Assembly: GCA_003670425.1 (NCBI GenBank)
Contig: QWRL01000128.1
Location: 1-6,856, forward strand
From: Chloroflexota bacterium
Lineage (GTDB): Bacteria; Chloroflexota; Anaerolineae; Anaerolineales; UBA11657
Length of the DNA stretch: 6,856 bases
Reading direction: 5' to 3'
The translations under genes were made by a program, and so were the position numbers. The notes beneath the pieces were generated by a model. The model did no database searches. It worked only from the letters and a program-made list of their open reading frames with translations, and was not told where the DNA came from. Shown piece by piece: positions 1 to 5,828 of the stretch. Position 1 is the first letter of the stretch. Each line of letters opens with the position of its first letter.

Positions 1-202
1 GCCCAAAGCTGTGCTGACGCAGCAGCGCCTGCTGCACAGCCGCCGTCAACTCCGGAACTACGGGAGCCGTAACTTGATTTAGTGGTGGGCCGGATTCCCG
101 GCAGCCGGAAATCACCAAAACCAAACCACACCACACCAAAGTGATACAGGCACGCAGTGTGCTGCGCACGGTGCGTTCACAGATTGCGCGAAGCACATTC
201 AT
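1..202 (-). CDS. Lipoprotein of unknown function, N-terminal part (runs off left edge)
   Basis: Sixty-seven codons are open from ATG 202-200 to the window edge. The N-terminus is a typical type II signal peptide: a basic n-region with arginines at residues 5, 10, 13 and 17, a hydrophobic stretch at about 18-31, and a lipobox I-S-G-C ending at Cys34 (codon 103-101). The predicted mature protein begins Cys-Arg-Glu-Ser-Gly-Pro-Pro and is proline-rich before an apparently helical segment near residues 50-62. Residue +2 is Arg, not Asp, so by the Lol rule of Proteobacteria it would go to the outer membrane; this applies only if the host is such a bacterium. The start overlaps the upstream GT-C gene by four bases (ATGA), implying translational coupling and a link to polysaccharide assembly. 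A second ATG at 198-196 opens another frame that lacks the basic n-region and the lipobox. The visible part matches no family I can name; lipoprotein identity is well supported, function is not. Confidence 0.72.
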   Translation of the reverse strand, partial: MNVLRAICERTVRSTLRACITLVWCGLVLVISGCRESGPPLNQVTAPVVPELTAAVQQALLRQHSFG

Positions 203-1407
203 ACCGTCTGTGGCCCGGCGCTGTAACGCTTCCACAAAACGCTGATAACCCAACCGGCCAGCACGGAAAAAATTGGCAGCGCAGGCAGCGTGAAACGGAA
301 AACATTTTCCCGATAAATTGCCGTGAAGAGCGTGATGCCAATGCAGCCTGGCACAGCGCCCAGCAGCAGCAGCGCCCGGCTGCCACCAAGCGCCCGCACG
401 CTGGCAGCCGCCAATACTGCCAGCAGCACCCCGGCCAGCAGCACCCCGACGCCAACCAAAAGACCGGCACCCTTAAACATGTCAATAAAAATATTTAGTT
501 TTGGATTTAGCCAGTAGACCTGTGCGGACACCGGATCAATCAGACCAAAATAAACATAGCCCGGCAACCACGGGATCACACCAGGCATACCCGCCTGCAT
601 AGAAGCCAGCCGGTTGTAGGCCACCTGTGGCACGTACGCCAGTGCAGCACTGGCTGCGGTTGCAAAGCCGGCCAGCCAGTGGCGGCTGATAAAAAGTACG
701 AGCAGCGCCAACGGCAAAAGCATCACAAACTGAAAGCGGAATAAAAATGACACGCCGAAAGCAATGCCCGCCAGTACCGCCAGGGCAATGCGCGGCTGGC
801 GAAGCACACGCGCGCAGTAATACATTCCCAGCAACGAGAAAAAAAGCGCAGGTCCGTCTGCGATGGTGTGCAGCCAGGCTGCGCCAGGAACGTAAGGCAT
901 GCGCAGCTGCACGGCATTGGGGTGCAGGCCGAATGCCAGCCATAGCAGCCACGGCATGCCCGCCCAAACCGCCGCAGCCACCGTGGCTGCCAACCGGTCT
1001 CCGGTAATTTCCAACGCCAGCCGGCCCACCAAAATTACGGAGAGGCCCGCCAGCAGAAAGCCGTTCACAAGCACGGCAATGGTGAGGACATCCTCAAACA
1101 CCAACCCATGCAGCAGCCAGCTGAATGCGGCAAGCATTGCGGGCTGGCCCAGATTGACTGAAAACATGCGCGCATAGCTGCCGCGCAGCAGCACCAGCGC
1201 ATATTCAAAGTAATAATCCTGATCACCACCGTGATGGAAATAAAAGCGATCATGCGATTCGAGGCGCGGCACCTCCAGCACCAGCAGCGCAGCGATCAGC
1301 AGGCGCAGCCCGGCAAACGCAGCAAAGCCGCCATCAGCCGGCCATGCTTGCAGCCGCAGCCAGAGCGCAGACCGCAGTGCGCCAATATAAGCACCAGCCG
1401 CGCGCAT
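199..1407 (-). CDS. Polytopic membrane glycosyltransferase, GT-C type (PMT/ArnT-like)
   Basis: This 402-residue protein is strongly hydrophobic, with about ten to eleven predicted membrane segments (roughly 29-45, 88-104, 106-128, 138-160, 183-200, 206-222, 224-240, 243-262, 311-336, 345-363, 374-392). Between the first two lies a hydrophilic loop with the motif GGDQDYYF (residues 60-67). An acidic D-x-D pair (Asp62, Asp64) in the first external loop is where GT-C enzymes of the PMT/ArnT type carry catalytic acidic residues. The C-terminal segment N-V-F-R-F-T-L-P-A-L-P (368-378) also resembles the family. The family transfers a sugar from a polyprenyl-phosphate donor on the outer face of the cytoplasmic membrane. 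The ATG overlaps the acyltransferase stop by one base (TAATG) with no clear Shine-Dalgarno site, so coupled translation is likely. GT-C proteins are usually longer, often 450-600 residues with a periplasmic C-terminal domain, so this is a compact form. A Wzy-like polymerase is an alternative, but the D-x-D loop argues for GT-C. Confidence 0.75.
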   Translation of the reverse strand: MRAAGAYIGALRSALWLRLQAWPADGGFAAFAGLRLLIAALLVLEVPRLESHDRFYFHHGGDQDYYFEYALVLLRGSYARMFSVNLGQPAMLAAFSWLLHGLVFEDVLTIAVLVNGFLLAGLSVILVGRLALEITGDRLAATVAAAVWAGMPWLLWLAFGLHPNAVQLRMPYVPGAAWLHTIADGPALFFSLLGMYYCARVLRQPRIALAVLAGIAFGVSFLFRFQFVMLLPLALLVLFISRHWLAGFATAASAALAYVPQVAYNRLASMQAGMPGVIPWLPGYVYFGLIDPVSAQVYWLNPKLNIFIDMFKGAGLLVGVGVLLAGVLLAVLAAASVRALGGSRALLLLGAVPGCIGITLFTAIYRENVFRFTLPALPIFSVLAGWVISVLWKRYSAGPQTV

Positions 1408-1976
1408 TAGGTGAAGGGCGGTGTGCCCGAATGGCTGTATGTGAATTCACGCACCTTGCGTTCGCGAAGCACGCGCGCCGGATTGCCGGCCACAATTGCA
1501 AACGGCGGCACATCTTTGGTGACCACTGCACCGGCAGCCACCAGCGCACCGCGCCCAATTGTCACCCCGGGCAGGATGATCGCACGCGACCCGACAAACA
1601 CATGGTCCTCGATTACGATTGGTGCATTGCGGCGCGCCAGGCCCGCATCATCCGGATCATGGTCAGAGGTATACAAACCGACCTGATGCCCAAACACCAC
1701 ATCGTTTGCCAGCGTGATGGGCGCACCAGCCACCCAGCGGGAATCAAATGCAATCGAGCAATTCGGTCCCACATGAATAGCATCCATGCGGTCACCCGTG
1801 AAATGCGCGCCCCGCCATACGCTGGCGGTTGCATCAATGTGCATGCCGCAAACGCTGCGGTAATACCAGTAGCGCAGGCGTGCAGCAGGCAGCTGGCCCA
1901 CAAATACATTCAACATCCAGCCGCGCAGAAACAGCACCAGCGGCACGGCAAACCAGCGGTTTAGCCAGCTGCGCAT
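1407..1976 (-). CDS. Hexapeptide-repeat O-acyltransferase (WbbJ/maltose acetyltransferase-like)
   Basis: The 189-residue protein shows imperfect hexapeptide repeats of a left-handed parallel beta-helix from about residue 46 to 160, for example I-H-V-G-P-N, I-T-L-A-N-D, V-F-V-G-S-R and V-T-I-G-R-G-A. The loop Y-T-S-D-H-D-P-D-D (102-110) holds His106, at the place of the catalytic histidine in sugar O-acetyltransferases. The C-terminal signature G-N-P-A-R-V-L-R (164-171) is typical of the family. An N-terminal hydrophobic or amphipathic stretch (about 8-28) may associate it with the membrane. The expected reaction is transfer of an acetyl group from acetyl-CoA to a sugar hydroxyl in the cytoplasm. 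The chosen ATG (1976-1974) shares its A with the flippase stop (TGATG), a usual coupling arrangement; a GTG at 1997-1995 would add seven residues and overlap the flippase by 22 bases. Length fits the family. The acceptor sugar cannot be told, and transfer of another acyl group is possible. Confidence 0.88.
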   Translation of the reverse strand: MRSWLNRWFAVPLVLFLRGWMLNVFVGQLPAARLRYWYYRSVCGMHIDATASVWRGAHFTGDRMDAIHVGPNCSIAFDSRWVAGAPITLANDVVFGHQVGLYTSDHDPDDAGLARRNAPIVIEDHVFVGSRAIILPGVTIGRGALVAAGAVVTKDVPPFAIVAGNPARVLRERKVREFTYSHSGTPPFT

Positions 1977-3490
1977 CAGCTGCGCACCGCCGGCCACAAG
2001 GACTGCTGCAGCGTGTCACGCACCACCCGCAGCATATTGCGCTGCAATGTGCCAATCACCAACGCATAAGCGGCAGTGCAAAGCGCAAGTTTGATGCCGG
2101 CACTCCACCATATGCTGGCGGGCAGGAATGGGGCCAGGGCCTGCAGCCCAACCAGCAGGGCAGCCAGCGTGGCGGCCGGCAGCAGGTAAGTAGGCCACAC
2201 CGCCTCGGACAGTTCCATTTGCACATGCCGCTCAACGGCAGCCAATCCAATCACACTCATCATACTAACCGCCACCGCCGCGCCTGCCGCGCCCTGCCAC
2301 AACACAGCCGGCGGGCCGGCCAGCAGCAGGAACACTGCCTGCACCGCAACCGTTGCCCGCATCTCGCGCTCGCGCCCAACTGCCAGCAGCATCTGGCACG
2401 CGTTTTGGTACATGGGGCGCAATAAAACAAACAACGACATCAGACGAAAGAGCGGCACCGTATCCAGCCACGCCGGGCCCAGCAAAATTTGCACCACCTC
2501 TGCGGTGGCCGTCAGCGCCACGGCACTGGAGAAAAAAATCAGGTAGGCAAGCATCCAGGTTGTGCGCCGATAGATGCGCCGCAGCATGTCGCGGCCTTGC
2601 GCTTCACTGCGCGCATATAACGGCAGCGCCAGCATACTGATGGCGCTGGCAAAGATGTCCATCGGCATTTTGCCGGCGGTGTAGGCGCGCGAGTAAAACG
2701 ATTCGGCCAGCACGCCGGAGCCGCGCCACACGGGCAGGCGTGGCCGCTGAATTGTGCCCACCAGCCAGTCATCAAACTGAAAAACTATTTTTCCGAGCAG
2801 CCCGGCCGTCCACATTGTAAAACCAAGCGAAAGCAAACGCCGGGCAATGGCAGTATCCCATAACAATTTAGGGCGCCAGCCACTGACCCACGCCGCGCCC
2901 GCGCCAACTACAAGCACCGGCAGCGCTGCATCCAGCAGCAGCGCCGCCAAAGGATAACCGCTCCACGCCAGCCACACCGCGCCCGCCAGCCCGATGATGG
3001 ACTGCACCACGGTCAGCTTGCCAATGGCGGCCTGCAGCATGCGCCGTTCCGCAAGATAGCGCCCGGTGGAAGTAACAGCCTCCACTACTGTGAGCGCCAT
3101 CAAAACAAAAATTACACTCCACACGGCGGGCAGCCAGCCCGCCTGCACTTCGCCAAACGCAAACAAGACACGCGGCGCAAACAAATACAGCAGCGCTGCA
3201 ATTACAACACCCGCGGTGGCCAGCAGCACGTCCAGCCAAAACTGCACCACAAGCATTGCTGCATCTTCCGCCCACGTAATCACTGCTATTCGAAAATCAA
3301 AGCGCAGCAGCGTCAGGTAAGTCATCCAAGCTTGAGATAGCGCCAGAATACCAAAGTACTGCGGCTCAATCAGGCGTGCCAGCACCATCGTCTTAGCCAC
3401 ACCCAGCGCAAAGAGCCAGTACTGTGACAGGCCGGTCCACAACGCGCCACGCACGGTGCGCTGCGCAAGCTGGCTTGGTGGTTCATTCAT
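1976..3490 (-). CDS. Wzx-type polysaccharide flippase (MOP superfamily, Polysacc_synt family)
   Basis: The 504-residue protein has the length and repeated hydrophobic segments (about 12-14) expected of lipid-linked oligosaccharide flippases. Family landmarks are the N-terminal Q-R-T-V-R-G-A-L-W (10-18), V-L-A-R-L-I-E-P-Q-Y-F-G (36-47), the mid-protein F-D-D-W-L-V-G (239-245), F-Y-S-R-A-Y (265-270) and L-L-G-P-A-W (336-341). The family moves undecaprenyl-diphosphate-linked sugars from the inner to the outer face of the cytoplasmic membrane. The loop between V-G-T and F-Y-S-R-A-Y (residues 247-264) looks longer than the short glycine/alanine turn usual there. ATG 3490-3488 was chosen because the following residues read as the family N-terminus; a GTG at 3514-3512 would add eight residues, and neither has a clear ribosome site. 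The gene starts 61 bases after the GT4 stop and is coupled to the acyltransferase by TGATG. Family assignment is firm; the substrate is unknown. Confidence 0.9.
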   Translation of the reverse strand: MNEPPSQLAQRTVRGALWTGLSQYWLFALGVAKTMVLARLIEPQYFGILALSQAWMTYLTLLRFDFRIAVITWAEDAAMLVVQFWLDVLLATAGVVIAALLYLFAPRVLFAFGEVQAGWLPAVWSVIFVLMALTVVEAVTSTGRYLAERRMLQAAIGKLTVVQSIIGLAGAVWLAWSGYPLAALLLDAALPVLVVGAGAAWVSGWRPKLLWDTAIARRLLSLGFTMWTAGLLGKIVFQFDDWLVGTIQRPRLPVWRGSGVLAESFYSRAYTAGKMPMDIFASAISMLALPLYARSEAQGRDMLRRIYRRTTWMLAYLIFFSSAVALTATAEVVQILLGPAWLDTVPLFRLMSLFVLLRPMYQNACQMLLAVGREREMRATVAVQAVFLLLAGPPAVLWQGAAGAAVAVSMMSVIGLAAVERHVQMELSEAVWPTYLLPAATLAALLVGLQALAPFLPASIWWSAGIKLALCTAAYALVIGTLQRNMLRVVRDTLQQSLWPAVRS

Positions 3491-3551
3491 TTTGGCACAA
3501 AGTTTTGGCGCCACTGATTCTGCAAAGTTGCATCACAGCCTGCGCGCAAAC

Positions 3552-4685
3552 TCACATGGGCGCAGCTACCACCTGCTGCAAAAACGCATAGGTCTGCTGC
3601 GCAACTTCGGCATGCGTAAACTGCGCCAAAACCCGCGCCCGCCCGGCAGCGCCCAGCATCTCGCGCCGCGGCGCATCATCAACCAGCTGTTGCAGCGCCG
3701 CAGCCAGCGCCGGCACATTGCCCTCCGGCACCACCGTGCCCGCCGCCCCCACCACCTGCGCCATCGCGCCAGAGTCCGAAGCCACCACTGGCAATCCGCA
3801 AGCCATGCCCTCAATCAGCACGTGCCCAAATTGTTCTATCCAAAAGTTGGTGGTGAGAGATGGAAGCACAAGCAGATCCATGGCATTCATCCATTGCGGT
3901 ACATCCGCATGTGGCACGGTGGCTTGAATGTGAACTCGCTGCCCGCTTGGCAGCCCGGCACCCCACGCGCTGATCTCCGCCGCAAGCGGGCCGCGCCCCA
4001 TCAACACAAGTTGAAAGTCTCCACGCACCTGCTCCAGCGCACGCATCAATACCCGCAGTCCCTTCTCGGCTACCAGCCGGCCCGCATAACCAATCACCAC
4101 AGCGCGCCAGTTGCACTCAGAACGCAGCGCAGCATTCTTGCGCGGTGCAAAGTGCGTGGTATCCACCCCCAACTGCGGCAGCACCTCCAGTGCCCCGGTA
4201 AATCCACGCGCGCGCAGGGTGGCAGCCGCTGCCTGATTGCCCGCAATCGCGCCCTGGCTTTGGCGCAAGTTCCATTGTTCAAGCTTGTGCAGCGGCGCCC
4301 GCGCCCGATACGGCAAATTCCACCACGTAAAAAATACGGCCCGCGCCCGCGGCGCATATTTCCGGCGGCAAATCAAGAACTGGGTATAAGCAAACGCACC
4401 CGCCCCATTTTCGACCAGCAGCACATCCGGCTGCAATTGCTGCATGTGCAGGTCACGGGACAAATAAATGTAGCGCATCTCATTGCCCGCAAGTGCCACG
4501 CGCGTCGGATAGAGCTGCCAGCGCGCATCAGCCGTGCGCTGCGGCCGCAGCTCATTTTGCAAAGGCTCATGCCAGCGGTGCGGCACAATGGCAGCCAGCG
4601 CCACGCCCGGCAGTTGCGCCAGCGCCGCAAGTTTCTTTTGGTTCTCTGCAACCATGTAAGTATGGCCAGCCACCAAAATCTTCAA
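3552..4685 (-). CDS. GT4-family glycosyltransferase (GT-B fold)
   Basis: The 377-residue protein has the two-domain GT-B layout of retaining GT4 enzymes. The N-terminus M-K-I-L-V-A-G-H-T-Y-M is a typical first Rossmann strand. The nucleotide-sugar domain begins near V-I-G-Y-A-G-R-L-V-A-E-K-G (197-209), with Arg203 and Lys208 at the donor-phosphate positions. The E-x7-E motif is intact (Glu284 in E-Q-F-G-H-V-L-I, Glu292), followed by G-M-A-C-G-L-P-V-V. It is expected to transfer a sugar from a nucleotide donor to a lipid-linked oligosaccharide at the cytoplasmic membrane face. The start is a decision: TTG 4685-4683 has AGGTGG five bases upstream and gives the canonical N-terminus. GTG 4712-4710, three bases after the GT2 stop, would add nine residues (M-P-A-I-Y-Q-V-E-C) and has no ribosome site. 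An ATG at 4689-4687 is out of frame. Family is certain; donor and acceptor are not known. Confidence 0.9.
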   Translation of the reverse strand: MKILVAGHTYMVAENQKKLAALAQLPGVALAAIVPHRWHEPLQNELRPQRTADARWQLYPTRVALAGNEMRYIYLSRDLHMQQLQPDVLLVENGAGAFAYTQFLICRRKYAPRARAVFFTWWNLPYRARAPLHKLEQWNLRQSQGAIAGNQAAAATLRARGFTGALEVLPQLGVDTTHFAPRKNAALRSECNWRAVVIGYAGRLVAEKGLRVLMRALEQVRGDFQLVLMGRGPLAAEISAWGAGLPSGQRVHIQATVPHADVPQWMNAMDLLVLPSLTTNFWIEQFGHVLIEGMACGLPVVASDSGAMAQVVGAAGTVVPEGNVPALAAALQQLVDDAPRREMLGAAGRARVLAQFTHAEVAQQTYAFLQQVVAAPM

Positions 4686-4690
4686 GCATT

Positions 4691-4696
4691 CCACCT
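4691..4696 (-). promoter_or_regulatory. Ribosome binding site AGGTGG before the second GT4 gene
   Basis: On the minus strand AGGTGG (5 of 6 match to AGGAGG) is followed by five bases, AATGC, and then TTG 4685-4683. This is the best Shine-Dalgarno-like site in the window and favours the TTG start over the GTG at 4712. The spacing is normal to slightly short. Confidence 0.5.
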
Positions 4697-4715
4697 GATA
4701 AATTGCCGGCACAGG

Positions 4716-5648
4716 TTAGTCATCGCCCGCGCGCACGGCCTCAATGCATCCACGCCAGATTCCTGCCAGGTTGGCCATTGCTTCCACACTGCCCGCCACA
4801 AAGAACGGAAGCAGATCTTGGTTGCGGCAAGGCGACAGGCGGGAGAGCAGCCACGCCCGGCGCGCCGCGGGCAGCAGCAGCAAAATGCCTGCTGCATTAA
4901 CTAGAGTTTGGGTCACTGTGCGCAGCGCCAGCACCACCAGAGAATTGTGTTCACGCTGGCGCCACATTTGGGCCGTGCCCTGCCCGCGGCCCACGCGCTG
5001 CGCCCAAAAGCTGCGCCACTGCGCCGGCGCAACATGCGTTGCCACCAGCGAGCGGTCGAACACTTTGCGAAAGCCGCGCGCTTGCAGGCGTTCGCCAAAC
5101 CACCCATCCTCGCCGGCCACCAATGGCACCACGCCACCCTCCGGCTGCAAGCCCGCGTCCAGCGCAGCTTGGCGGCGACAGGAGAAGCCCTCGGTCCAAT
5201 TCATATTGACGGCCGTATCCACTCCATACTGGTATGAATGCTGCGCTTGCATGTAGCGCGGCAGCAAATATTCGATATTCTCAATCGCGTTCTCCACCAA
5301 TACATAGTCAGCGCCCGCTGCATAATGCGCTTCGAGGCGGCGCAAAAAATCACGCGGCAGATGCACATCGGCATTTAGGATGATGAGAATTTCGCCGCAT
5401 GCAGCGCGCATGCCTGTGTTGCGGGCCGCTGCCCGCCCGCGCTGCGCGCCCTGCTCCAAGCAGCGCACGCCAGCCGCTGCAAAACTGCGCACAATTTCGC
5501 GGGTGCCATCGGTCGAGTCATCCACCACCAGCACCTCGAATGCTGCGTGCTCCAGGGCAAGCAGCGCGCGCAGCGTGGCAGCAATATCCGCCGCCTCGTT
5601 GCGCGTGGGCACGATGATCGAAAAGCGCGGCGCAGCTTCAGCTTGCAT
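4716..5648 (-). CDS. GT2-family glycosyltransferase (GT-A fold)
   Basis: The 310-residue protein carries the full GT2 domain. I-I-V-P-T-R-N-E-A (11-19) is the first strand, V-V-D-D-S-T-D-G-T (41-49) the nucleotide-binding acidic motif, and N-A-D (92-94) stands at the D-x-D metal site. G-E-D (179-181) supplies the probable catalytic-base region, and F-W-x-Q-R-x-G-R-G (214-222) resembles the acceptor-site motif of membrane-linked GT2 enzymes. A hydrophobic stretch at about 236-259, and perhaps another at 280-297, suggests membrane association. The expected role is inverting transfer of a sugar from a nucleotide donor to the growing lipid-linked glycan. The ATG at 5648-5646 gives the normal GT2 distance to the first strand. 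ATG 5666 and a TTG at 5699 are in frame but add residues unlike the family; no candidate has a clear ribosome site, so the N-terminus is uncertain. The second GT4 gene follows closely and is probably cotranscribed. Confidence 0.9.
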   Translation of the reverse strand: MQAEAAPRFSIIVPTRNEAADIAATLRALLALEHAAFEVLVVDDSTDGTREIVRSFAAAGVRCLEQGAQRGRAAARNTGMRAACGEILIILNADVHLPRDFLRRLEAHYAAGADYVLVENAIENIEYLLPRYMQAQHSYQYGVDTAVNMNWTEGFSCRRQAALDAGLQPEGGVVPLVAGEDGWFGERLQARGFRKVFDRSLVATHVAPAQWRSFWAQRVGRGQGTAQMWRQREHNSLVVLALRTVTQTLVNAAGILLLLPAARRAWLLSRLSPCRNQDLLPFFVAGSVEAMANLAGIWRGCIEAVRAGDD

Positions 5649-5828
5649 AGCCAACACGAAACACATCACTAAACGCCCGCATGCGCAACCGCCATGCAAC
5701 TACTTTGGGGAGGATGTCGCAATTTCCGCCGCTCCGGCGCAGCCTCGTCGCATGCATTCTCCGCGTGCCCTGCAGCGCACTCGGGCACCCGCAGCCGGCA
5801 TCAAGTTGTGGCGCGCGCTGCACCCGCA
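5649..5828. other. Intergenic gap with two short inverted repeats, no gene seen
   Basis: This is the only gap above 65 bases between genes in the window. It holds an inverted repeat with arms GTGCCC (5765-5770) and GGGCAC (5783-5788), extendable by TGC/GCA across a three-base bulge. A second hairpin has arms CGCCG (5727-5731) and CGGCG (5735-5739) around a three-base loop. Neither is followed by a T tract on the minus strand, so an intrinsic terminator is not supported. I found no convincing -35/-10 pair. The short frames in the gap read as cysteine/arginine-rich sequence with no family features. The gap could hold a promoter for the downstream six genes, an attenuator or decayed sequence. 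Confidence 0.4.

Noticed and set aside
101..140. Apparent frameshift in the lipoprotein signal peptide
   Set aside because: On careful recounting of the repetitive GT-rich tract, the frame from ATG 202 runs without interruption through the lipobox to the window edge.
1344..2425. Plus-strand frames of about 200 codons opposite the acyltransferase and flippase
   Set aside because: They overlap well-supported minus-strand genes completely and give His/Arg/Gln-rich sequence without recognisable domains.
3456..4904. A 482-codon open frame on the plus strand opposite the second GT4 gene
   Set aside because: It is antisense to a gene with intact GT4 motifs, and its product is rich in Arg, His and Gln with no family motifs or hydrophobic pattern; it arises from GC-rich codon bias of the real gene.
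5649..5700. Possible sigma-70 promoter before the GT2 gene
   Set aside because: The best spaced pair (TTGCGC, 17 bases, TGTGTT) matches the consensus in only about half of positions in each box, too weak to report.
5727..5788. Rho-independent terminator after the first GT4 gene
   Set aside because: The stem-loops are short or bulged, and neither is followed by a run of T on the minus strand.
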